Translations under genes and position numbers: made by a program
Part shown: positions 1 through 8,690 of the stretch, in pieces
How positions within the stretch are numbered: the first letter of the stretch is position 1
How the letters are laid out: each line of letters begins with the position of its first letter
Source of the DNA: Vibrio caribbeanicus ATCC BAA-2122
GTDB lineage: Bacteria > Pseudomonadota > Gammaproteobacteria > Enterobacterales > Vibrionaceae
NCBI RefSeq assembly: GCF_000165125.1
Contig: NZ_AEIU01000069.1
Span: 62,001 to 126,000, forward strand
DNA: 64,000 nt
Reading direction: 5' to 3'
The notes under the pieces: model-generated
Database searches by the model: none
Told to the model about the DNA's origin: nothing
Seen by the model: the letters and a program-made list of their open reading frames with translations, nothing else

Positions 1-855
1 CAATCTCATCATCGTCTTGCTCGAAATCCTGTGATTTTAATGAGTGAGCAAGACTTTCCGAGTATGGGGTTTGTTCTCAACAAAGCACCACTGGAAGGTG
101 CAACAATACGGTTGTTGCCTAAGGAGTGTGATGTATCAGACCCAAATGTTTGGCAAGATTATTTACGTCCGGATATTGACCTAGTATTTGTGAGCCATGC
201 TTACTCAAATCTTGGCCAAAAAGCTCCGATTGAGCAGGTGATAAAGAGAGCCCGCCAGCTTGATATTATCTCGATAGTCGATGTTGCACAATCTGCCGGC
301 ATCATTGAGTTAAATTTAACAGCCTGTAGACCTGACTTTATGATTGGCTCATCTGTTAAATGGCTTTGTGGTGGCCCCGGTGCTGGCTACCTTTGGGTAA
401 ATCCTGAAATTGTTGATTCGTGTCACCCGAAAGACGTCGGTTGGTTTAGCCATGAAAATCCATTTGAATTTGATCTCAATAACTTCCGATATCATGGCTC
501 GGCGCTCAGATTTTGGGGTGGGACGCCTTCGGTTGCACCGTATGCCGCTGCGGCGCATAGTATTGCAAGATTTAACTTGGCGGGGCTAGATCATGTAATG
601 GAACATAATCAAGTGCTAATTGAATACCTAATCAGTCAAATGGGTGAATGGATAGTTTCACCACATGATGTGGCTAAGCGCAGCGGGACAGTGATTGTAC
701 GAGTGCCTGATAGTCCCGATGTTCTAGAGAAGCTCAAGTCCAACCAGATCTGGGTTGATCAACGACAATCCGGTCTGCGTGTTTCTCCTCATATCTACAA
801 CTCAAAACAAGATATGGATTTATTTACCGAGCAATATTTGGCACTTTGTGGGTGA
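1..855 (+). CDS. Kynureninase-like PLP-dependent enzyme, 5' end cut by the window
   Basis: This is a class V aminotransferase-fold PLP enzyme, closest in pattern to kynureninase, which cleaves kynurenine to anthranilate and alanine. The reading frame is open from base 1 and continues past an in-frame GTG at 31, so the N-terminus lies outside the window. I see a PLP-pyridine aspartate in VDVAQSAG, the likely Schiff-base lysine in SSVKWLCGGPG, and the family-typical GTPSVAPYAAA stretch. About 285 residues are present against roughly 400 for the whole family. A related isopenicillin-epimerase or cysteine-desulfurase-like function cannot be excluded. No terminator is obvious after the stop codon. 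Confidence 0.7.
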   Translation, partial: QSHHRLARNPVILMSEQDFPSMGFVLNKAPLEGATIRLLPKECDVSDPNVWQDYLRPDIDLVFVSHAYSNLGQKAPIEQVIKRARQLDIISIVDVAQSAGIIELNLTACRPDFMIGSSVKWLCGGPGAGYLWVNPEIVDSCHPKDVGWFSHENPFEFDLNNFRYHGSALRFWGGTPSVAPYAAAAHSIARFNLAGLDHVMEHNQVLIEYLISQMGEWIVSPHDVAKRSGTVIVRVPDSPDVLEKLKSNQIWVDQRQSGLRVSPHIYNSKQDMDLFTEQYLALCG

Positions 856-1315
856 TCATATCAGGTAATTTCACTACTTCTGCATGCAAAACGAAAGGTT
901 GGCCCAATTTAAGAGGGTCAACTACATGATTTAAGGTTATTTTTCTTGGAAAAATAAGGCTCATTAAATTTTGAGATATTTTATGTTTTTGGGACAAAAT
1001 AGGTAGTTTTTAATCTCCTATAAACTCTTATATAGATATAAATATCATCAATTCATGATGTTAAAATTAAGATAATATCTGTTCGTGCCATTTTCTCACA
1101 TTGAACGCTTTCATTCCGTTGAATTTCGAGTCAACACCTTATGTTTATGTAACTCTAATCTAGTTAAGCATTAATTTTCAGTGTTCTCTCGAAAATGATG
1201 TTAATTTTTTTCGACTAAAAAAAAGTCTCTTAAATACTTAGAACGGTGTTAAACCCAGTTTTAGGCTGGGTTGCTTGCGCTTTTTGAGCGCACTTAAAAA
1301 ATGAGAGAGACAGGT
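856..1315. other. AT-rich intergenic region and chitinase leader
   Basis: About 460 bases without a convincing gene. The stretch is AT-rich. It contains a 9-bp stem (arms 937-945 and 949-957) of unknown meaning, and two compact hairpins directly before the chitinase start, listed separately. The chitinase promoter must lie here, but I could not assign a single -35/-10 pair. Confidence 0.5.
1252..1292 (+). promoter_or_regulatory. Two consecutive hairpins in the chiA 5' leader
   Basis: The first stem pairs AACCCAG (1252-1258) with CTGGGTT (1266-1272). The second pairs TGCGCT (1276-1281) with AGCGCA (1287-1292). They end about 23 bases before the preferred chiA start at 1316. Neither is followed by a T tract, so they look like leader structures rather than terminators. 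They could affect mRNA stability or ribosome access; that role is inference. Confidence 0.45.
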
Positions 1316-3853
1316 ATGAATGGTTTCAAGTTTGGGGCAGCATTTTGGATGCTATCCGCTATCGGGTCAGTCAGTGCTGCACCCTCTGTACCAACAATTG
1401 ATGTTTATGGTTCAAATAATCTTCAGTTTTCAAAAATAGAGCTAACCATGGATTCGACTTCAGGTTATTACGATATGGTTAAATATTCTGATGAAGCTGA
1501 GGTGTCGATTAAGTTTACCCAGTGGAGCGGTGATCCGGGCGATAGTTATAAAGTTTATTTCGATGATGTTGAGGTCGCCTCCGGCGCAATTTCTGGAAAT
1601 CAAACCACCGCAATATTTTCCATGGCTCAGGGAGGTCGATATAAGGTTGCAGTTGAAGCTTGTGATTCCACAGGTTGCAGCCGCAGTGCAGAACAACAAC
1701 TTATTATTGCAGACACAGATGGTTCACACCTTGAACCCTTGAACATGAATGTCGATCCTAACAATAAAAGCTACGATACAGACCCAGATACAGTCGTAGG
1801 TACTTATTTTGTTGAATGGGGAATTTATGAACGTGAGTATACCGTAGATAACATTCCTGTCGATAACCTTACTCATATTCTCTATGGCTTTATCCCTATT
1901 TGCGGCCCCAATGAATCGTTAAAGTCGGTGGGGGGGAACAGCTATAATGCATTGGTGACAGCGTGTCGCGGTGTTCAAGATTACGAAGTTGTCATACATG
2001 ATCCTTGGGCAGCATATCAAAAGAGCTTTCCTCAAGCCGGACATAAATTTAGTTCTCCGATCAAAGGTAACTATGCGATGTTAATGGCGTTAAAGCAGCG
2101 AAACCCTGATCTAAAAGTTATCCCTTCAGTTGGCGGGTGGACGCTATCCGACCCTTTTTATGACTTTACCAACAAAGCTTATAGAGACCGTTTTGTCGCT
2201 TCTGTAAAGCGTTTCCTCCAAACATGGAAATTTTTCGATGGTGTTGACATTGACTGGGAGTTTCCCGGAGGCGGCGGGGCAGGGCCTGATCTTGGAGACC
2301 CAATTAATGACGGACCTGCCTATATCGCTCTGATGCAAGAACTGAGGGCAATGCTTGATGAACTAGGAGCTGAAACTGGTCGAACTTACGAGCTTACGTC
2401 GGCTATTGGAGTGGGCTATGACAAAATTGAGGACGTAGATTATTCCAACGCAGTCCAATATATGGACTATATCTTTGCTATGACTTACGACTTTTATGGG
2501 GGGTGGAATAATGTCCCAGGGCACCAAACTGCTCTCTTCTGTGGACGTTTCATGCGTGCTGGTCAATGCGATGGCTCAGGAAACGATGACAAGGGCGTTC
2601 CTTATAAAGGGCCTGCCTACACCGCTGACAACGGAATCAAACTTTTATTGGCTCAAGGTGTACCCGCTAACAAACTCGTTTTGGGAGCGGCTATGTATGG
2701 TCGTGGTTGGGAAGGCGTTTTACCAGACACATTGACCGATCCACTTGACCCGATGACAGGGAAGGGAACAGGTAAATTGAAAGGCTCTAAAGAGCAAGGT
2801 GTTTGGGAAGAGGGGGTCATAGACTATAAAGGCATTAAACGTTTTATGCTGGGTACCGATAACCTCGGCGTAAATGGTTTTCAGTATGGATATGATGATC
2901 AGGCACAGGCACCGTGGGTTTGGAATCAAGAAACTGGACAATTGATTACCTTCGATGACCCACGCTCAGTGATGGAAAAAGGTGCTTACGTTAGATCATT
3001 AGGGCTTGCTGGATTATTCTCATGGGAGATCGATGCGGACAATGGGGATATCTTAAATGCAATTCATGAAGGATTAGCAGCGGATAAGCCGCGCAATCAA
3101 CCACCAGTGGCTCGAACGAGCTCAGATATGGCAGTGGTTGGCCCAATATCGCTCAATCTTGATGGTAGTAATTCAGAAGACGCCGATGGTCAAATTGTCC
3201 GCTTTGAATGGGAGCAGGTTTCAGGCCCCAGAGTTTCTCTTTCTGGAGAGAACAATACGATAGCTCGTATTGATATCCCTGAAGTTCTACAGAAAGAGGT
3301 CATAGCGTTTGACCTTACGGTAACAGACAATGGAGGAGCAAAAGATACAGACACTGTTCTTGTAACCGTAAGTCCTAAAGGCACTTCACCAAATAACCGT
3401 CCACCGATCATCAAAGTCTTGGCTCCACAGACGGTTAAACGTGGAGAAAGTGTGGTTATTGACGCTTCTGCAACGTCTGATCCAGATAGCGACCCTCTGT
3501 CTTATCAGTGGACAGCGCCACCAGATATTATCCCAGTAATTACCAGCAATAAGCTTACATTCAATGTTGGTGACTATAAAGACGATAGAGTGTTGGAGTT
3601 TAGCCTTGAAGTGTCAGATGGTACCCATGTTGTAAAACAGCCTATTGTTATCAAGGTCATTCGTGGTTCTGGAGGCGGAGACTTGTGTTCAAACCTGTGG
3701 AGTGAAGAAAAAGTTTATAACGGTGGGGACAAAGTAAGTTGGGATAATAAAGTATGGCAGGCAAAATGGTGGACTCAGGGTGACAATCCTTCAATGTCGG
3801 GAGAGTGGGGAGTTTGGAAGCTCATCGGCAATGCGGATTGCCCAACATCTTAG
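1316..3853 (+). CDS. chiA: Secreted chitinase A (GH18) with PKD and chitin-binding domains
   Basis: An endo-acting family 18 chitinase that hydrolyses chitin outside the cell. The start at 1316 is preferred over the in-frame ATG at 1301. It has GAGAGA just upstream, begins a clean signal peptide ending in SVSA before AP, and puts the catalytic DGVDIDWE motif at residues 308-315. That makes Glu315 the proton donor, as in Vibrio harveyi ChiA. Domain order: signal peptide, N-terminal beta-sandwich (ChitinaseA_N, about 22-135), TIM barrel (about 155-585), two PKD-like domains (about 595-785), and a C-terminal CBM5/12 chitin-binding domain with several tryptophans. It is a single gene. A hairpin after the stop codon suits the opposite strand better as a terminator. 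Confidence 0.95.
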   Translation: MNGFKFGAAFWMLSAIGSVSAAPSVPTIDVYGSNNLQFSKIELTMDSTSGYYDMVKYSDEAEVSIKFTQWSGDPGDSYKVYFDDVEVASGAISGNQTTAIFSMAQGGRYKVAVEACDSTGCSRSAEQQLIIADTDGSHLEPLNMNVDPNNKSYDTDPDTVVGTYFVEWGIYEREYTVDNIPVDNLTHILYGFIPICGPNESLKSVGGNSYNALVTACRGVQDYEVVIHDPWAAYQKSFPQAGHKFSSPIKGNYAMLMALKQRNPDLKVIPSVGGWTLSDPFYDFTNKAYRDRFVASVKRFLQTWKFFDGVDIDWEFPGGGGAGPDLGDPINDGPAYIALMQELRAMLDELGAETGRTYELTSAIGVGYDKIEDVDYSNAVQYMDYIFAMTYDFYGGWNNVPGHQTALFCGRFMRAGQCDGSGNDDKGVPYKGPAYTADNGIKLLLAQGVPANKLVLGAAMYGRGWEGVLPDTLTDPLDPMTGKGTGKLKGSKEQGVWEEGVIDYKGIKRFMLGTDNLGVNGFQYGYDDQAQAPWVWNQETGQLITFDDPRSVMEKGAYVRSLGLAGLFSWEIDADNGDILNAIHEGLAADKPRNQPPVARTSSDMAVVGPISLNLDGSNSEDADGQIVRFEWEQVSGPRVSLSGENNTIARIDIPEVLQKEVIAFDLTVTDNGGAKDTDTVLVTVSPKGTSPNNRPPIIKVLAPQTVKRGESVVIDASATSDPDSDPLSYQWTAPPDIIPVITSNKLTFNVGDYKDDRVLEFSLEVSDGTHVVKQPIVIKVIRGSGGGDLCSNLWSEEKVYNGGDKVSWDNKVWQAKWWTQGDNPSMSGEWGVWKLIGNADCPTS

Positions 3854-3860
3854 CCAGATA

Positions 3861-3890
3861 AAAACGGCCACTCTTTTTCGAGTGGCCGCA
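3861..3890 (-). terminator. Hairpin terminator between chiA and lapB
   Basis: CGGCCACTC (3865-3873) pairs perfectly with GAGTGGCCG (3880-3888). On the plus strand the stem is preceded by an A run and not followed by T. Read on the minus strand it becomes a stem followed by a U-rich tail, so it best fits termination of the lap operon. It may also stop chiA transcripts less efficiently. Confidence 0.75.
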
Positions 3891-3915
3891 AGCAGTCTAG
3901 GGTAATGGCAGAATT

Positions 3916-6030
3916 TTAATCTGCCGCTTTTACTTTCCCTTGACGAAGATTGTAAAGGACTTCCGCTTTAGGGCCATCAGCAATAACACTGCCTTTTTCT
4001 AGCACTATGATACGGTCAACAACATCTAACATAGAAGTCTTGTGTGTAATTAACACTAAGGTTTCGGTTTTCTTTAATTGAGCTAACTGTTGTTTGATAT
4101 GCATTTCTGAACGATTGTCCATAGCACTCGTCGGTTCATCTAGCAGTAAAACAGGCGGCCTCCCAACTAAAGCTCTCGCAATTGTTACTGCTTGGCGTTG
4201 CCCGCCAGATAATAACATTCCCCCTTCTCCCACTTGGCGTTCAAGACCCGCTGGATCTTGCTGGGTAAAAACGGTAACTCCTGCTCGGTTTGCGGCATCA
4301 AGTACGTCTCTATCATCCGATAACGGTCTACCTAGAGTAATGTTATCTCTGATCGTACCAAAGAAAAGTTGGCTATCCTGCGGAACACAGCCAATGTTTC
4401 GTCTTATATCAACGTGGTGGAGCTGCTCAATATCGGTATCATCGATTCTAACGTGGCCTTCTGTGGGTTTGTAAAGGCCCATAATGAGTCTTTCTAAAGT
4501 CGTCTTACCTGACCCTATTCGTCCTATAATTGCGACTTTTTCTCCAGGGTTGATTGTAAAGCTTAAATCACGAATCGATGCCACCGGAGAGTCTGGATAA
4601 GAAAAATTCACTTTATCTAGTTCGATTTTTCCATGGATAATCGGACGATGAATATAACGCTTGCCTTCTTCTTGCTCATCAGGCATTGCCATTACCTGTT
4701 CTATAATTGTCATCGCGGATTTAGCTTGATTATACCGAGTAGAAAGAAGCGACAGTTGGACTAGGGGACCGATTGCTTTGCCACTCAACATGGTCGCTGC
4801 AATCAATCCACCCATTGTAAGCTCGGCCTGCGAAATTAGGTAAACACCCAAAATAATCATACCAACATTCGACGCTTGTTGGACAAAGCCTGCGGTATTT
4901 TGGATGCCATCAGTGATGCGACGACTCTTGATGTTCCAATTTGACATATGAGCCACTGCCTCTTCCCAACGAAACTGGAACTGGCTTTGTGCACCGAATA
5001 ATTTAACAGTCTCTAGCCCAGATAGACTCTCTATTAGATTGGCATATTTTTGAGAGGAAAGACGAGAGCCTTCTTCAATAGTATGTTTTAAAGGTCCCTG
5101 AACAAAGTAGGCATATCCAACTAAAATAATGACACCAACAATGGGGACTATGACTAAGTTGCCTGCCATCATCCAAATTAAGAACAAAAAGAGCAATGCA
5201 AAGGGGAGATCGATCAGAGCACCTATCGTTGCCGATGTGAAGAATTCTCGGATTGACTCAAACTCTTGTAAGTGGCGAGCGAATGCCCCAACCGATGCAG
5301 GGCGTGCCTCCATCCTTACACCCATGACTTTGCTAAAAAGTTTTGACGATATGAGTATGTCCGATTTTTTTCCTGCAACATCGATAAAGAAGCTTCTGAG
5401 GAGCTTGAGGAGGAGATCAAAAATGAAAATGACAAAAATACCACTGGCGAGTACCCACAACGTTTCGAAGGCAAGGTTGGGCACGACTTTATCGTAAACA
5501 ATTCGGGTGAACATTGGAGCCGCGATGGCAAAAAGATTGATTAGAAGTGAAGCAATGAGTACGTCACGGTAGATTTTTTTTGATTGCCATAGCGTACTCC
5601 AAAACCAATGACCTTCACGACTTTTTAAAACCCCTGGTGACCGCTCATCGTACCTAAACTGTTTTTTAACTAGAAAATAACGGCCAGAATATTGCTGTTT
5701 TAGATCTTCATAACTGCTTGATATGGGGACAAAACCTGAACCATCGGTCACTATCTCGACTTCAGTTTTTTCTTCGTTAACACTATTTAAAACACAAGAA
5801 CCCCCATCTTTCAGCATCAACACAACCGGAAGCACTAGTGGTGATATTGCATCAAGCTCACCTTTATTTTCTTTTGCAACCAGTCCCGCTCTTTCTGCTG
5901 AGCGAGGGAATAAATGTGGGGTAAGCTTTCCATCTGAAAGTGGCAGACCGTTAATAAGAGCTTCCGGTGAGTTGGCCAACCCATAGTAACGGCTCACGTA
6001 GATAAGGGAATTGAGTAACGGATCCTGCAT
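3916..6030 (-). CDS. lapB: LapB-type type I secretion ABC transporter
   Basis: Inner-membrane ATPase of a type I secretion system, the LapB type that exports large biofilm adhesins. The N-terminal ~130 residues resemble the C39-like domain. I find no cysteine in the usual catalytic position, so it is probably a substrate-docking rather than a protease domain. Six-helix transmembrane domain about 150-440, ATPase about 470-700. Walker A GRIGSGKTT is near residue 500, signature LSGGQRQ near 605, Walker B LLLDEP near 628, and the H-loop is ITHK, all intact. It is the last gene of the minus-strand operon, 16 bp after lapD, with an AAGG ribosome site. No adhesin gene lies in the window. Confidence 0.9.
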   Translation of the reverse strand: MQDPLLNSLIYVSRYYGLANSPEALINGLPLSDGKLTPHLFPRSAERAGLVAKENKGELDAISPLVLPVVLMLKDGGSCVLNSVNEEKTEVEIVTDGSGFVPISSSYEDLKQQYSGRYFLVKKQFRYDERSPGVLKSREGHWFWSTLWQSKKIYRDVLIASLLINLFAIAAPMFTRIVYDKVVPNLAFETLWVLASGIFVIFIFDLLLKLLRSFFIDVAGKKSDILISSKLFSKVMGVRMEARPASVGAFARHLQEFESIREFFTSATIGALIDLPFALLFLFLIWMMAGNLVIVPIVGVIILVGYAYFVQGPLKHTIEEGSRLSSQKYANLIESLSGLETVKLFGAQSQFQFRWEEAVAHMSNWNIKSRRITDGIQNTAGFVQQASNVGMIILGVYLISQAELTMGGLIAATMLSGKAIGPLVQLSLLSTRYNQAKSAMTIIEQVMAMPDEQEEGKRYIHRPIIHGKIELDKVNFSYPDSPVASIRDLSFTINPGEKVAIIGRIGSGKTTLERLIMGLYKPTEGHVRIDDTDIEQLHHVDIRRNIGCVPQDSQLFFGTIRDNITLGRPLSDDRDVLDAANRAGVTVFTQQDPAGLERQVGEGGMLLSGGQRQAVTIARALVGRPPVLLLDEPTSAMDNRSEMHIKQQLAQLKKTETLVLITHKTSMLDVVDRIIVLEKGSVIADGPKAEVLYNLRQGKVKAAD

Positions 6031-6046
6031 GCTGTGCCTTTTTTAA

Positions 6047-7960
6047 TTATTTATCTACGATAAAGCCTTGGAAGACTTCAATAAAATGTTCCGCGAGTAA
6101 GTTTAACTGATCTTTAGTCTCTACCCTAGATGCAATCGTTTTTATACCTAGGTTATTTGCAGTTCGCGATATCGAAGTCAAAGTAAATTTTTGGTTTTCA
6201 TCATCAAGATTATGAGTGTATAGATAATCAAGTTTGACGTAGGCAGGGCGGAATTCATTCAGGTAATCAAGTGATTGAAAATTACGTCCGTAGTTATCGA
6301 CACCAAACTCAGCCCCAGCAGATCGGATTGCATTACAAAATAGCGCTGTATGATGAGGAGAGTTAATAAAGCAGTTTTCCGGTACCTCAAAATGTATCAA
6401 GTGCGCCAAGGCACTATTTTTCGACAAAAATTGTGAAACCCAGCGGATAAAGCTCGGTTGAGAAATACTGTTTTGTGAAATGTTAATTGCAAACGGTACA
6501 TTTTTTTCTAGAGATTTCTGATGTTTGGTAATGGACTCAATAACATGCTGATCCAAAATATGACTTGAGTTCAATTGTTCTAGAGCATAGAGGTATTGAT
6601 TCGCTGTGAATCTTTTTCCATCGTCCGTCTCAATGGCAGAAAATACCTCTTTATGGTAAGTGTTTCCCTCACCATCGTTGGCGGCTTGAGTACGAAAAGT
6701 TACCCAACCATTGTGTATGGCCTCCTCGACTAAGTTCTTCCATTGCTGTTTGCCCATTAGGTTCTCATCATTATCACCCGTGACAAAACCATAGTGAATT
6801 TGCGGGTTAGTTTTTGCGCTCGCTAGGGCATTATCGAGCATAGTGAGTAGTTCTGTAGAGCTTGTTTGAGTGCGGCTAAAGGCAACACCTAAAGAAAGGT
6901 TTGACTGGGCCATTCCTGTGGGGTCAGCATTGAGGTCATGAACATATGTTATCAAACTCTCTGCGACAATTTTGACTTCTTCCTCATCTAGGCTCGGAAG
7001 AATAATGCCAAATTCCTCTGATGATATTCGCGCTATTGTTACTTCAGGCGAGGTAAGTGAGACTTTGAGATGTCTTGCAAATTCAGCCACCATTCCATCA
7101 CCGGCTTCATAACCTTTTTCTTCATAGAGATCTCTAATAAAACCAGCTTCTAATATCGCTGCACCACCATGACCACTTTCTCCAAGCCATGAGTTGAGTT
7201 GGCTCATGAAATAGGCTCTATTTCCAAGTTGAGATACAGGGTCAATGTACGCTCGTTCACGTAATTGCTGTGCCTCTTTGGCTTGTGCCTTGAATGACTT
7301 TTCTAGCTGTACAGACATACTATTGATGCCATCAACCACATAGATTAAATCTTGTGTATTCGGTCTAGGTAGTGGCTCTCCAAATTGATGTTTTGCAACT
7401 TGCTCCATTTTATTCACAATAAGTTGAAGCGGGTGTAATGCTCTTTTTAAGATGAGTGAAATAGATATTAAGGCAAAAAACATAATCGCAAAAAAGGCGA
7501 TGATTAGGCGTTCAAAGGCGACCCATAGTTGCGAATAGGCATCGCTAGGGTCGCTGGTAATTTGAACCTCTGCAAGTTGTAACCAACCGCTAGTCACGAC
7601 CCTCTGGTCGACAATGGGCTCAAATAAGTCGAGTGACAGGAACCACTCGGGTACTTGTGTTGATGCTGATGAGTATGATCGAATAATTTCATCACCAGTA
7701 TCAAGGAACTTTAGTTTTACTGTTGAGTAACTACTTCCATCAAATAGAGCATTGATGACTGACTCTACAGCAATATTGTCACTGTTTTCTAGGTAGGGAG
7801 CTAGCGCAAGGCCTACCGTATTTATCGTGTTGTTCATTTCTGAACGCTGCTGTTGAATAAGGTTGTCCCTTGTTGTGTTGAATTCGATAACATAGACCGA
7901 AATCAATAACATTAAGATAACCGTAATCATTCCTGCGATAAGCTGTTTATATAAAGTCAT
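6047..7960 (-). CDS. lapD: LapD-like c-di-GMP receptor with degenerate GGDEF and EAL domains
   Basis: Inner-membrane receptor that binds cytoplasmic c-di-GMP and, in the known Lap systems, holds the periplasmic protease LapG inactive so that the adhesin stays on the surface. Order: TM1 (about 5-27), periplasmic LapD/MoxY-type domain containing a GW pair (about 28-150), TM2, HAMP, GGDEF (about 238-395), EAL (about 405-637). The GGDEF signature reads SSEEF and the EAL position reads EVFSAI, so both enzyme sites look dead, as expected for a receptor. It starts 5 bp after lapG stops and lies 16 bp before lapB, so the genes are co-transcribed. The domain order and neighbours make the identification strong. 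Confidence 0.92.
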   Translation of the reverse strand: MTLYKQLIAGMITVILMLLISVYVIEFNTTRDNLIQQQRSEMNNTINTVGLALAPYLENSDNIAVESVINALFDGSSYSTVKLKFLDTGDEIIRSYSSASTQVPEWFLSLDLFEPIVDQRVVTSGWLQLAEVQITSDPSDAYSQLWVAFERLIIAFFAIMFFALISISLILKRALHPLQLIVNKMEQVAKHQFGEPLPRPNTQDLIYVVDGINSMSVQLEKSFKAQAKEAQQLRERAYIDPVSQLGNRAYFMSQLNSWLGESGHGGAAILEAGFIRDLYEEKGYEAGDGMVAEFARHLKVSLTSPEVTIARISSEEFGIILPSLDEEEVKIVAESLITYVHDLNADPTGMAQSNLSLGVAFSRTQTSSTELLTMLDNALASAKTNPQIHYGFVTGDNDENLMGKQQWKNLVEEAIHNGWVTFRTQAANDGEGNTYHKEVFSAIETDDGKRFTANQYLYALEQLNSSHILDQHVIESITKHQKSLEKNVPFAINISQNSISQPSFIRWVSQFLSKNSALAHLIHFEVPENCFINSPHHTALFCNAIRSAGAEFGVDNYGRNFQSLDYLNEFRPAYVKLDYLYTHNLDDENQKFTLTSISRTANNLGIKTIASRVETKDQLNLLAEHFIEVFQGFIVDK

Positions 7961-7965
7961 ACTAC

Positions 7966-8646
7966 TTACTCATCAAAGTTAACTAATGGTTTGTTTAGTT
8001 TTAATGATTTCTCGCGATTTCTTAGATCATTCCAAAGGCTAAGCCTTGAGGAATTTCCCGCTAATTGTCCTTTTTTAGACTTCATAAGCCAAAGGTTTTT
8101 ACCATTAAAACTGTAAATTGGTAATAAGTCTCTTCTTTTCGATGCTCGCAAAATGGAGGGATTTAAATTATCCAACAGAATAGGTTCTGAACTGGGCTTA
8201 GCATAGTAAGCCAAAACCATATGAAACTGGTTGATATTTAACGCTTTTACATACACCAAGCGGAGTTTTTTATCTGAAATCCCTAGCTCTAAAAGAGAAA
8301 AGTATTTCGCTATAGTAAAGTCTTCGCAGTCACCCGCATTACTTCCTAAGAACTCAAGAGGAGTCGCCCAATAGTCGTTTTTTCCCCAAAGCTTAATATC
8401 ATCGACAAAGTAAAGTTGATTAAAAAAGTTATTTACTTGTTCTAATTTTTTTCTTTCTGGTAGCGAAAAAAGTTGGTGAATTTCATTACGCCATGTTCTA
8501 ACTCGCTGAGCCGCCCTTTCTCCATAAACATTGCGCACAGCATTCGTCCACCTCTGTTCTTGAGAGCTAGTAGCGACTGTGGATGTCGATGGTAAGGTTG
8601 CGATTAATATCATAATACATAACCGTAAGGTTAGGCTCAGTTTCAA
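7966..8646 (-). CDS. lapG: LapG-like periplasmic cysteine protease
   Basis: Transglutaminase-like cysteine peptidase (BTLCP family). In Lap systems it cuts the N-terminal retention module of the adhesin and so releases biofilm cells when c-di-GMP falls. The triad is visible as Cys107 (GDCEDF), His142 (QFHMVL) and Asp159 (LLDN). Their spacing is close to that of Pseudomonas LapG. The start is a TTG preceded by AAAGGT at 8-base spacing. It opens a signal peptide ending near TSTVA. An ATG at 8613 is possible but would shorten the signal peptide. The gene sits between lapC (44-bp gap) and lapD (5-bp gap). Confidence 0.9.
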   Translation of the reverse strand: MKLSLTLRLCIMILIATLPSTSTVATSSQEQRWTNAVRNVYGERAAQRVRTWRNEIHQLFSLPERKKLEQVNNFFNQLYFVDDIKLWGKNDYWATPLEFLGSNAGDCEDFTIAKYFSLLELGISDKKLRLVYVKALNINQFHMVLAYYAKPSSEPILLDNLNPSILRASKRRDLLPIYSFNGKNLWLMKSKKGQLAGNSSRLSLWNDLRNREKSLKLNKPLVNFDE

Positions 8647-8690
8647 AAGTCGCGACCTTTATGCACAAAAAAGTAAATAATCATAAGTTC

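Noticed and set aside
937-957. 9-bp AT-rich stem upstream of the chitinase
   Set aside because: No T tail or conserved context; AT-rich stems of this size occur by chance in such sequence.
1301-1315. Upstream ATG of the chitinase frame
   Set aside because: No ribosome site before it, and it would add five residues ahead of a good signal peptide. The 1316 start also gives catalytic Glu315.
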